Below are positions 56,755 to 64,000 of a DNA stretch of 64,000 nt, one piece after another. The position numbers were made by a program, and so were the translations under genes. The stretch is taken from the NCBI RefSeq assembly GCF_001263205.1, contig NZ_CP012333.1, positions 992,001 to 1,056,000 on the forward strand, in the 5' to 3' direction. How positions within the stretch are numbered: position 1 is the first letter of the stretch; the number at the start of each line of letters is the position of its first letter. The stretch comes from Labilithrix luteola. Lineage in GTDB: Bacteria; Myxococcota_A; Polyangia; Polyangiales; Polyangiaceae. Under the pieces are notes generated by a model. That model was not told the origin of the DNA. It saw nothing but the letters and a program-made list of their open reading frames with translations, and made no database searches.

Positions 56755-58734
56755 TCACGCCGCGGCGGGCGAACGACTGGCTCGCTCCGCGAGAGGAGAC
56801 ACGTCGAGCACCATCGACGCCTGGTCGAAGATCAGTCGCAACCTCGTGCCGTGACCGACCTCGCTGTCGACCGAGAGCACACCACCGGCGAGCTTGGTGG
56901 CGTCGAGCAACGCACCCATGCCCATGCCTCGTCCAGAGAGCTCCGTCGTTTCACTCGCCGTCGAGAGGCCGCCGCGGAAGAGCGCGGCCTCGAGCGAAGC
57001 CTTCGAGCTCGGCGTGATCCCGAGCTGGATCGCGCGGGCCTCGACGGCCTTCCAATCGATTCCTCGCCCGTCGTCTTCGATCTGAATGACGAAGCGCTCG
57101 GCTTCGAGCATCGTGCGAAGGACGAGGCGACCGCGCGGATTCTTCCCGGCGACGGCGCGCTCGTACGGCGACTCGATCCCATGATCGATTGCGTTTCGCA
57201 CCGCGTGGACGAGCGCCCCCCAGACCGGCGCCCAGCGACGCGGGTCGAGCCTGAGTCCGTGGTCCTCGATCTCGACGTCCACCTCCTTCCCGAGCCGCTC
57301 GGCGATTCGCTTGGCCTGCTCGGCGAAGAGATCGAGGCGCCGGCGCGTTGGCTCGAGCCTCAGATCGCGGATGCGCGGAAGCAGCCAGGGTGACGTCAGT
57401 CGCGCCTCTTCTTCGAGCTCCGCCTGCTGGTGCTCTTCGAGCTCGATGATGCGGCGGCGGGTACCGAACCGCTCGAGCGACGAGGTCACCACCATCCATC
57501 GATCGGAGAGGCGCACGAGCTCGGTGGCGGTGGGCTGCCGCCCGTCAGCGACGGTCGACTCGAGATCGTGGCAAATGTTCGCAATGGTCTCGAAGCCGAA
57601 GATGGCGCTGTTGCCCTTGAGCGTATGGAGCTTCCGGCCGAGCGTCGTGCGATCGAGCTCTTCGCCGCCGGTGATGACAGCGACGAGCGCATTGGCCTCC
57701 TCGAAGTATTCCTGCACAGCGCTGCGATCGCTCGTGAGGCGCTCGAACAGGTGCAGCACCTCGCGCCATTCGCGCTCCGAGACCTCGCGACGAACCTCGG
57801 CGGTCACGTCGGTGATGACGACCAGGAATTTCTCGGGAGACTCGCCCGCGACGCTCTCGATGGGAACGTAGGTCACGTCGAAGTGTGTCTCGGCGGTGGC
57901 GAAGCGCTTGGGCATCTGGTCGAGCAGGAGCTCGAGCGGCAAGATCCCGTCGACCAGCGCCTCCCAGGACAGCTGGGTTCGAATGGCGAAGTCGGGCGCG
58001 AGTGAGCCGAGCGCGACGAAGATGGTGTCGGGCGCATCGGGAAACCAGCGGTCGAACGCCCTCGAGCGCTCGACGGAGAGGATGCCGTGCCGGTCGATGG
58101 TCGCGAAGCCCTGGTCGACGTTGTCGAGGAGGAGCCGCAGATCTTGGTTGCGCCGGAGCGTCTGCACGAGGCGCTCGAGCCCGGTCACGCCGTCGAAGAA
58201 CGACCGCGCGATGTGACACCCGGCGGCGGACTCGAGCACCACGAACATCGCGTGCACGGCCACGACCCACACGGGTGCGTCGTAGTTGAAGACGGAGCGG
58301 GGAACCAAGAACCAGAGCGCGAGATGATGCAGCGTCACGGTGAGCGCAGCGGCCACGATGACGATGGGATTCCCGAAGATCGCGAGGATGGCGATGAGCG
58401 AGAAGAAGTAGAAGTGCATCTCGGTCTGTATCGGCCCTTGGCCGAAGTGCACGAGCAGACCGCCGAAGAACATCGCGGCCATGCCGTGCACGACCGAGAT
58501 CGAGCGAGGGTTGGACAGACTCACGCACGCGACGAGCGGCCCCGCGAACACCGCCAGGGCCAGCACGAGCGCGAGCCACGGGCGCGTTCCGTTCATCCAC
58601 GCAACGCCCATCAACACCGGCACATGAAGCGCGAAGAACGCCAACGCGAGACGATTCGTCCGGCGGAGGTGACGCGCCTCGAACGCCGAGATCGTCTTCG
58701 GTAGGACGAGGAACGAAAGGAGCGCGCGCATCAC
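56755..58734 (-). CDS. Membrane-bound CheA-like histidine kinase with Hpt domain
   Basis: A 659-aa protein. Residues ~28-175 hold six to seven TM helices; ~195-315 a PAS-like domain (NVDQGFATIDRHGILSVERSRAF); ~335-440 an Hpt domain with phospho-acceptor His370 (LHTLKGNSAIFGF); ~500-650 a CheA-type HATPase (ALVHAVRNAIDHGIESPYER, DDGRGIDW, LSGRGMGMGALLD, GTRLRLIF). No P2 or CheW-like regulatory domain follows, unlike standard CheA. It overlaps the thioredoxin-like gene by 4 nt (TGATG) and the CheX-like frame at its stop, marking a four-gene operon. The signal is unknown. Confidence 0.9.
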   Translation of the reverse strand: MMRALLSFLVLPKTISAFEARHLRRTNRLALAFFALHVPVLMGVAWMNGTRPWLALVLALAVFAGPLVACVSLSNPRSISVVHGMAAMFFGGLLVHFGQGPIQTEMHFYFFSLIAILAIFGNPIVIVAAALTVTLHHLALWFLVPRSVFNYDAPVWVVAVHAMFVVLESAAGCHIARSFFDGVTGLERLVQTLRRNQDLRLLLDNVDQGFATIDRHGILSVERSRAFDRWFPDAPDTIFVALGSLAPDFAIRTQLSWEALVDGILPLELLLDQMPKRFATAETHFDVTYVPIESVAGESPEKFLVVITDVTAEVRREVSEREWREVLHLFERLTSDRSAVQEYFEEANALVAVITGGEELDRTTLGRKLHTLKGNSAIFGFETIANICHDLESTVADGRQPTATELVRLSDRWMVVTSSLERFGTRRRIIELEEHQQAELEEEARLTSPWLLPRIRDLRLEPTRRRLDLFAEQAKRIAERLGKEVDVEIEDHGLRLDPRRWAPVWGALVHAVRNAIDHGIESPYERAVAGKNPRGRLVLRTMLEAERFVIQIEDDGRGIDWKAVEARAIQLGITPSSKASLEAALFRGGLSTASETTELSGRGMGMGALLDATKLAGGVLSVDSEVGHGTRLRLIFDQASMVLDVSPLAERASRSPAAA

Positions 58735-59348
58735 GTGCTCCCTCGGAACAAGCCGATGGGATCGAGCCGTTCACGAAGCTCGCGCGAGGCGGCGCATCCA
58801 AAGACCGGAAGCGGATCGCTCGAGACCGAACGGCGTGCCCGATCGATGATCTCGCGGTCGCGCGGTGCGGGACCTTGCTTCGACGTGGTGTATCCACCGG
58901 AGTACCGAATCGCTCCGTCGGGAGCGACGACCACGAGCAACGGAACGGCTTCGATCCCGAAGGTCGCTTCGAGATCGTCGACCTTCACGGTCGTCACCTC
59001 GAAGCCGCGCGCAGCGAGCGAGTCGCGCATCCCATCGTCGTGCCCGACAAGAATCACGTGCTCGGACACATCGCGCAGGCGCGGCGTCGTCCGCAAGTGC
59101 TCGGCGATCCTCAGCGAGCAGCGGCACTCCGCGTAGAGAACATGAACGGCCATGAGCTTCCCCTTCTCGCCTTCGCGTCGAAGCGTGGCCATCGCCGCGG
59201 CGAGGCGGGGCGAACCCGCGGACGGACGCGGGAGCGGAAGGAGGTGGCGCGCGAGCAGGACGGCGCAAAGCCCGACCATCGCCGCGAACCATCCTCCGAG
59301 GAGAACGAGCGCGGCCTTGCGCCGAAACGTTCCTAGAGCACCGACCAC
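58731..59348 (-). CDS. Thioredoxin-like (RedB-type) membrane-anchored protein
   Basis: About 205 aa if begun at the GTG 59348; the frame is open to 59486 but that would overlap the divergent REC-GGDEF gene, so the start is uncertain. One TM helix (ALVLLGGWFAAMVGLCAVLLA) is followed by a thioredoxin-like fold: KLMAVHVLYAECRCSLRIAEHL with a CRC motif where CxxC is expected, LVGHDDGMRDSLAARGFEVTTV, IEAVPLLVVVAPDGAIRYSGGYTT and further Cys near the end (FGCAASRE). It resembles RedB-type proteins of unknown role. It is the first gene of the kinase operon, stop overlapping the kinase start. Confidence 0.6.
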   Translation of the reverse strand: MVGALGTFRRKAALVLLGGWFAAMVGLCAVLLARHLLPLPRPSAGSPRLAAAMATLRREGEKGKLMAVHVLYAECRCSLRIAEHLRTTPRLRDVSEHVILVGHDDGMRDSLAARGFEVTTVKVDDLEATFGIEAVPLLVVVAPDGAIRYSGGYTTSKQGPAPRDREIIDRARRSVSSDPLPVFGCAASRELRERLDPIGLFRGST

Positions 59349-59454
59349 GTGGAAGAGAACGACCGCACGGTGCAGGGCTTGAGCAGAAACGACGAGGAAA
59401 CATCCGAACGAGCGCCTTAAGCGCCACCGGGCACAGGCCGTTTCTCGGGAGAGG

Positions 59455-60897
59455 ATGCTCTCGAGCGCGCTGCGCATTCTGCTCATCGACTCCGTGGACG
59501 CGGCGCGGACGCTGCTCGCGAGGCGCCTGCGCGCGCAGGGTCATTTCGTCGAGGAGGCAAGCGACGCGGCAACCGGCGCGGAGATGGCGCTCTGCTCACC
59601 GCCCGACGCGGTCGTGGCCGATCTGTGGATGCCCGGCATCTCCGGCGTCCAGCTTTGTCGTCTGCTCCGCTCCGAGGCGGCAACCGCCGACGTCGTCGTG
59701 GTGCTCTGCGGTGAGAGCGACGAGCCGCGCGATCGCTTCTGGGCCGGAAAGGCGGGAGCCGACGAGTATGTACCCAAGCGCAGAACGGGCGAGCTCGTAC
59801 GTGCCCTGACCCGCGCGTGCTCGAACCGCACGGCGAGCGAGCCCTTCTTCCTGCAGCTGGGTGACGGGGCACAGGACGTGCGTGACCGCATTGCTCGTCA
59901 TCTCGATGCGGCGCTCTTCGATTCCGTCATCGCCTCCGAAGTGCGTGCGCTCGCGAGCGCAGGGTCGTTCGAACGACTCTTCGATCTGCTCGTCCAGTTC
60001 GTCGCCCAGGTGACGCGCTATCGCTGGATCGCGTTGCTCGCATCGGCCTCTTCGTATCTCGCGATCCACCATCGTCCTGGCGAGGCGGAAGCGGTCGATG
60101 CCGAGCTCCGCGAGGCCGTCACGCTGCCCGAAACTCCGACGATGCTGCGCATCGAGGACGAGGACGCGTCGGAGGCGCCCAAAGCCGCCTGCGCCGCGAT
60201 CGTGCGTCGTGTGCCATTCGGTGACGGCACGCTCGGCTCGCTCGTGCTCGCTCCGTGTGCCGTGTCGGAGTCCGAGGCGCCTCGCCTCGTCACGCTCGTC
60301 GCCAACGAGCTCGGCGGTCCGCTGCGTGTGGCCGAGCTCATGGAGGAATCGCACCGGCTCGCCGCGACCGACGCGCTGACCGGTCTTCTGAACCGTCGCG
60401 CGCTCTCCACCCTTCTCGGCTCGGAGGCCGCCCGTTATCAGCGTTACGGTCACCCACTCTCCCTCGCGCTCCTCGACGTCGACCACTTCAAGGTGATCAA
60501 CGATCGCCGAGGTCATGCGTCGGGCGACAGGGTCCTCGCGGGGCTCGGCAAGCTGCTCCGAACGGGGATCCGCGTCGTCGACGCCGCAGGGCGTTGGGGA
60601 GGCGAAGAGTTCGTGGTCCTCTTCCCGAACACGAATGCCGAGGGCGCCCTCGCGGCCGCGGAGAACCTGCGGGCCGCGATCGAGGGCATGACGCTGGAAG
60701 ACGACGGCGGGCTTCCGCTGCAGGTCACCGCGTCGATCGGCATCGCGACGCTCCTTCCCGGAGAGAGCATCGACGCGTTCATCGACCGAGCGGACCGGGC
60801 CATGTACGCGGCCAAGACCGGAGGGCGGAATCGCGTCTCGGCCTTGCCACCAACCGTGACATCCGAAGCCAAGGCGCTGGTCCTACGGCCGAGTTGA
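59455..60897 (+). CDS. REC-GGDEF response regulator (diguanylate cyclase)
   Basis: A 480-aa protein. REC domain ~5-120 (RILLIDSVDAARTLLARRL, Asp56 in VVADLWMPG, Lys in VPKRRTGE), a central ~150-residue region that could be a GAF-like domain, and GGDEF ~315-470: TDALTGLLNRRALS, LLDVDHFKVINDRRGHASGD, active-site RWGGEEFVVLF. The inhibitory I-site RVVD sits five residues ahead of GGEEF, so product inhibition is expected. It makes c-di-GMP from GTP. ATG 59455 follows GGGAGAGG very closely. Divergent from the thioredoxin-like/kinase operon; may be controlled by that kinase. Confidence 0.9.
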   Translation: MLSSALRILLIDSVDAARTLLARRLRAQGHFVEEASDAATGAEMALCSPPDAVVADLWMPGISGVQLCRLLRSEAATADVVVVLCGESDEPRDRFWAGKAGADEYVPKRRTGELVRALTRACSNRTASEPFFLQLGDGAQDVRDRIARHLDAALFDSVIASEVRALASAGSFERLFDLLVQFVAQVTRYRWIALLASASSYLAIHHRPGEAEAVDAELREAVTLPETPTMLRIEDEDASEAPKAACAAIVRRVPFGDGTLGSLVLAPCAVSESEAPRLVTLVANELGGPLRVAELMEESHRLAATDALTGLLNRRALSTLLGSEAARYQRYGHPLSLALLDVDHFKVINDRRGHASGDRVLAGLGKLLRTGIRVVDAAGRWGGEEFVVLFPNTNAEGALAAAENLRAAIEGMTLEDDGGLPLQVTASIGIATLLPGESIDAFIDRADRAMYAAKTGGRNRVSALPPTVTSEAKALVLRPS

Positions 60898-61120
60898 AGT
60901 TGAACGTCATTTGCGACTAGCCCCGACGCCAGAGCGCGACGTTGCCAAAAAGTCGAGCATTGCGACTTGACGCCTTGCAGAGGGGGCGCGACATCTTCTA
61001 GTCCATGCCTAGCGCGCGCCCCACCTGGGCCACTTGTCAGGACGTCGGCGATGGCCGCGAACTTCGCGGCTCGCGTTTCCACTTTGATCGTTTTGCGCGT
61101 CCGCGAACGGAGGGGTGCAC

Positions 61121-61645
61121 GTGAAGGCCAAAGTTTCCCACGACGATCGCTCCTCGGGGCACGCGCACGCGCAGACGCCCAACCTGGAGCATTTCCGCAC
61201 GGTGCTCCATGAGCACATGCTCAAGCGCGGGCTCCGCACGACCGACCAGCGCAAGCTCATCGTCGAGACGTTCTTCCACTCCCCCAACCACGTCAGCATC
61301 GAAGAGCTGCTGGCCGAGGTCCGCCGCCAGGATCCCAAGGTCGGCTATGCAACCGTCTACCGGACGCTCAAGCTCCTTACGGAATGCGGCGTCGCCTTCG
61401 AGCGCAAGTTCGGCGACGGCCTCACGCGTTACGAGCTCGCCGACGAGGAGTCCCACCACGACCACCTCATCTGCGTCGACTGCAACAAGATCATCGAGTT
61501 CGAAGAGCCGAAGATCGAGGAGCTCCAGGAGCGCGTCGCCGCCCGCTACGGCTTCGTCCTGAAGAGCCACAAGCACGAGATGTACGGCACTTGCTCGGAG
61601 TGCCAGGCGAAGGCGCGCGGCTCGATTCGTCGAACCGGCAACTGA
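61121..61645 (+). CDS. fur: Fur family transcriptional regulator
   Basis: A 174-aa repressor. GTG 61121 is preferred to GTG 61115 because GGAGGG lies seven bases before it. DNA-binding winged helix: RGLRTTDQRKLIVETFFHSPNHVSIEELLAEVRRQDPKVGYATVYRTLKLLTECGVA; dimerisation/metal domain with SHHDHLICVDCNKIIEF and the second pair CSEC, so two CxxC structural zinc motifs and a His-rich regulatory site. Subtype points to Fur (iron) rather than PerR or Zur, though not certain. A 217-bp upstream region contains no feature that I can identify as a Fur box. Confidence 0.9.
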   Translation: MKAKVSHDDRSSGHAHAQTPNLEHFRTVLHEHMLKRGLRTTDQRKLIVETFFHSPNHVSIEELLAEVRRQDPKVGYATVYRTLKLLTECGVAFERKFGDGLTRYELADEESHHDHLICVDCNKIIEFEEPKIEELQERVAARYGFVLKSHKHEMYGTCSECQAKARGSIRRTGN

Positions 61646-61660
61646 GCCCCTCGACCGGAG

Positions 61661-62305
61661 CTAGGCCTTCTCGCCTTCGAACGTCCGCACGTCGGTTACG
61701 ACCCAGGCGCAGCGGACGTCGCCGTCCGTGAAGGGCACCTCGGCGACCACCTGCCAGTCGAAGGCCACGGCGATCGAAACCGCAGGCGGCGCGTACTTCG
61801 GCAGCGTTCGATCGTAATACCCGGCGCCGTACCCGATGCGATGACCGCTCGGGTCGACCGCGATGGCCGGCACCACCACGACGTCGAGCGCAGTAGCCTC
61901 GGGCGCGCCGGCGGGCGGCTCCATGAAGCCATAGCCCTGTTCGACCATCGCTGTCGGATCGTCGACGAAGCGAAGCGCCATGTCGTTCGTGTCGGGGTCG
62001 ATGGCCGGATAGGCCACGCGAACACCGCGGGCGCGAAGCGAAGCATCGAGCGGGCGAAGATCCACCTCGTGACGCTCGACGATGGGCCAGAACAGCGCGA
62101 CCGACTTGGCCGCCACCATCGCCGGATGCTCCTCGAGACGCGCCACGAGCGCGGTCGAACGAGCGGCGCACGCGTCGAGCGGCATGGTCTTCCGAACGCC
62201 GCGAAGGCGCTTGCGAAGCTCCGCCTTCACCTTGAAGCGGATGACTTCTTCCGGCGCGAGCTTGTGCGAGTGGGGTTCGTGATCGAAGGGACCGCGACGA
62301 TTCAT
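61661..62305 (-). CDS. 5-formyltetrahydrofolate cyclo-ligase
   Basis: A 214-aa enzyme (MTHFS/YgfA family) converting 5-formyl-THF to 5,10-methenyl-THF with ATP. Motifs: FKVKAELRKRLRGVRKTM at the N-terminus, AKSVALFWPIVERHEVDLRPL, VVVVPAIAVDPSGHRIGYGAGYYDRTL (the GYGxGYYDR signature) and VPFTDGDVRCAWVVTD. ATG 62305 lies in a 4-nt ATGA overlap with the stop of the methyltransferase gene, so translation is coupled. Confidence 0.93.
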   Translation of the reverse strand: MNRRGPFDHEPHSHKLAPEEVIRFKVKAELRKRLRGVRKTMPLDACAARSTALVARLEEHPAMVAAKSVALFWPIVERHEVDLRPLDASLRARGVRVAYPAIDPDTNDMALRFVDDPTAMVEQGYGFMEPPAGAPEATALDVVVVPAIAVDPSGHRIGYGAGYYDRTLPKYAPPAVSIAVAFDWQVVAEVPFTDGDVRCAWVVTDVRTFEGEKA

Positions 62306-63219
62306 GACGCCACCTTTCGCCGCGTTCCGGTGCGCGAGGCCTCCGCGCGAACCTTCGGCTCGGAGCGAGCCGCGTAGTTCATCACCACGAGCTCCTCCAC
62401 GTCTCCACGTTTGCTCGGGTCCGAGTTGATGGCTCGTGCGACGTCGACCACCTTCATGCGGAAGCCTTGGTAGAGCGCCTTCGTCTCCGGCGAGCAGGCG
62501 TTCGAGAGCATGGCGCGGACACCGCGCGAGCGGAGCTCGCTGAGAACCTCGACGAGCCGTTCTTGCTCCTTGGGACCAAAGCGCTCGGCGGCGTAGGCGG
62601 TGAAGTTCGAGGTCTTCGACACCGGCACGTACGGCGGGTCGAAGTACACGAAGTCTCCGCGCGAGAGCTCGGAGGCGACGGCGGCAAAGTCGGCCAGGCG
62701 GATCTCGACCCCCTGCAGGGCCTGGTGGGCCGCGCGCAGCACCTTCGTGTCGAAGATGCGCGGCTTCGCATAGCGGCCGAAAGGAACGTTGAACTGCCCC
62801 GACGCGTTCACCCGCCAGAGGCCGTTGAAGCAGGTCTTGTTGAGGAACACGAGCCGTGCGCCCCGCTCGACGCGCGACATCTTCTTCGTGCTCGCCTCGC
62901 GAACCTCGTAGTAGTGCGCGCGGCGCCCGTCGCCATCGAGCGCGAGGTGCTTGTCGCTGTATTCGCCGAGGAGCTTCTCGAGATCACCAATCTCGTTCTG
63001 GATGGCGCGATAGAGCGCGACGAGCTCTTCGTTCTTGTCGGAGAGGATCGCCTTCTTGAACCGCCGGCGCGGCTCGGCGGCGAGCGCGAAGAACATCGCG
63101 GCTCCCCCGCAGAAAGGCTCCGCGTAGGTCTCGAAGTCGTCCTTCGGCATGAGCGCGACGAGGGTCTCCACGAGGCGAGCTTTGCCTCCGGCCCACTTGA
63201 TCACCGGTCGCGCGGTCAC
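62302..63219 (-). CDS. dam: DNA adenine methylase (Dam/M.DpnIIA type)
   Basis: A 305-aa N6-adenine methyltransferase from GTG 63219; upstream TTG 63255 would overlap the neighbouring gene. AdoMet-binding KWAGGKARLVETL and TYAEPFCGGAAMFFAL (FxGxG-type motif I), catalytic DPPYVPVSKTSNFTAY (motif IV), and LSNACSPETKALYQGF. Order (motif I first, motif IV later) is class D12/alpha, as in Dam and DpnM; GATC is the expected target but cannot be proven here. No restriction endonuclease is adjacent, so it may be a solitary regulatory or mismatch-repair methylase. Ten bases behind the DUF4340-like gene. Confidence 0.9.
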   Translation of the reverse strand: MTARPVIKWAGGKARLVETLVALMPKDDFETYAEPFCGGAAMFFALAAEPRRRFKKAILSDKNEELVALYRAIQNEIGDLEKLLGEYSDKHLALDGDGRRAHYYEVREASTKKMSRVERGARLVFLNKTCFNGLWRVNASGQFNVPFGRYAKPRIFDTKVLRAAHQALQGVEIRLADFAAVASELSRGDFVYFDPPYVPVSKTSNFTAYAAERFGPKEQERLVEVLSELRSRGVRAMLSNACSPETKALYQGFRMKVVDVARAINSDPSKRGDVEELVVMNYAARSEPKVRAEASRTGTRRKVAS

Positions 63220-63229
63220 GGTCCGTTCG

Positions 63230-64000
63230 TTAACGCGACCCGCCGTCGCGCGCAAGATTCCCGGGCAAAAAGGCGGAGATCTTGCCCTTCGAGACAGCGA
63301 AGGTCGCGCTCACACCGGAGGTGGTGCAGAGCCATTCCTCGCCCTTCTTCCCCTCGGCGGGCGCCCCGTTCGGCCCGCAAGCGATGCGCTTTCGAGGGCC
63401 GGAATCGGCGGTCGTGACCTCGAGAAGCAGCGTCTTCTGCGCATTTTCCGGAGTGAACGAGGTTACGCGGTCGGCATAGAGGGCCGCGAGGGCGTCGCGC
63501 AGCTCGGCGGGGTCCTTGGTGACCGGCTTGCCCTCGTAGGTGACCGAGACCGTGGCTCCGAGATCGGCCGGCACCCGGAGGAGCGCGCGGCTCACGTAGT
63601 TGCGCGACAGCAGCTCGAGCATCGATTTCGGGGCGACGAACACCTCGGGACGCCCCTCGACCTGCCCGTAGACGCCTCCCTCCCCGCCATCCTCCTGAAC
63701 TTGCGCGCCGAAGAGGACCGTCTTGGGGTCGTTGCCTCCCTCGAAGCCCAGAAAGACGCGGCAGTGGCTGCCTTCGAGGCCGAACGCAGGATCGTCGGCC
63801 GTGTCGGACACCCAGGCGTCGACCTTGCCACGCGTGAGCGCCGAGACGAGCTCGGAGAGCGAGCCATCGGCCTCGTAGCCCTTCGGCTCGACGAAGCGGA
63901 ATCCCTCGCCGGTGTCGACGAGCTCTTGGGGCGTGCCGCAACGGAGGAGGACGCGCGTGACCTTTCGCGTCTCGCCGAGGAGCGGGCGCGGACGGAGGCT
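63230..64000 (-). CDS. DUF4340-like protein, C-terminal part (runs off window)
   Basis: The open frame enters from beyond base 64000 and ends at the TAA 63230-63232, giving at least 256 residues. The visible part reads RKVTRVLLRCGTPQELVDTGEGFRF, VEPKGYEADGSLSELVSALTRGKVDAWVSD, then PAFGLEGSHCRVFLGFEG, VLFGAQV and EVFVAPKSMLELLSRNYVSRALL, repeated beta-hairpins in the style of DUF4340. Such proteins are often found next to ABC transporter genes of the gliding/gldG group. Whether a TM anchor exists upstream cannot be seen. It is followed closely by the methyltransferase gene. Confidence 0.65.
   Translation of the reverse strand, partial: SLRPRPLLGETRKVTRVLLRCGTPQELVDTGEGFRFVEPKGYEADGSLSELVSALTRGKVDAWVSDTADDPAFGLEGSHCRVFLGFEGGNDPKTVLFGAQVQEDGGEGGVYGQVEGRPEVFVAPKSMLELLSRNYVSRALLRVPADLGATVSVTYEGKPVTKDPAELRDALAALYADRVTSFTPENAQKTLLLEVTTADSGPRKRIACGPNGAPAEGKKGEEWLCTTSGVSATFAVSKGKISAFLPGNLARDGGSR

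Noticed and set aside
56099..56758. GTG 56758 as the CheX-like start
   Set aside because: Possible through GTGA coupling, but ATG 56728 has a closer SD and begins the conserved part; noted as alternative.

Overview
The window is GC-rich, densely coded bacterial chromosome. It most resembles a myxobacterium (Myxococcota, probably Polyangiales). Reasons: many lipoproteins with SPII signals, two eukaryote-type Ser/Thr kinases, proteins with the CNGxDDDCDG motif and IgGFc-binding-like folds, a lipoprotein serpin, many two-component proteins, and long GC-biased open frames antisense to real genes. Placement is inferred from gene content only.

Layout. 1-3.0 kb: a truncated lipoprotein, a di-heme cytochrome lipoprotein and a conserved hypothetical. 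3.0-8.0 kb: an accessory stretch with a GNAT acetyltransferase, small orphan genes (one resembling MafI immunity proteins), a 32-bp inverted repeat, about 0.9 kb without a gene, and an AT-richer patch holding a decayed trypsin-like protease and a frameshifted lipoprotein. 8-15 kb: lipoproteins, Mrp ATPase, a squalene/phytoene synthase-family enzyme and two paralogous cysteine-rich lipoproteins. 15.6-21.5 kb: aspartate aminotransferase, RpiB, lipoprotein serpin, TatA, an LptF/LptG-like membrane protein and an exported protein. 21.8-29 kb: two Ser/Thr kinases around a 3.4-kb segment bounded by inverted copies of a ~145-bp hairpin-rich repeat; inside are two lipoprotein genes and further repeat arrays. 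29-39.5 kb: PheT, PheS, a frameshifted VWA lipoprotein, a membrane protein, L20, L35, phosphoglucomutase, HiPIP and a TPR protein. 39.6-48.7 kb: an EAL response regulator, an ABC-F ATPase, an orphan OppB/OppC-type permease pair, PEP carboxylase and a thioredoxin-rhodanese fusion lacking its usual catalytic cysteines.

48.7-55.4 kb is the most notable locus: an exported aldo/keto reductase, then a compact operon in the order of toluene-4-monooxygenase genes (tmoA-B-C-D-E), each overlapping the next by 1 or 4 nt. The reductase gene tmoF is absent from its expected place; instead a PAS-PAS NarL-type histidine kinase overlaps tmoE by 4 nt, with a NarL/LuxR response regulator convergent to it. This looks like a soluble diiron monooxygenase with its own sensor, borrowing an electron-donating reductase from elsewhere.

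55.7-61 kb carries a minus-strand signalling operon (thioredoxin-like protein, membrane CheA-like kinase with Hpt, CheX-like protein, CheY) divergent from a REC-GGDEF diguanylate cyclase. 61-64 kb has a Fur-family repressor, 5-formyl-THF cyclo-ligase coupled to a Dam-type adenine methyltransferase, and a DUF4340-like protein running off the window. No rRNA, tRNA, CRISPR array, integrase or complete insertion sequence was recognised.
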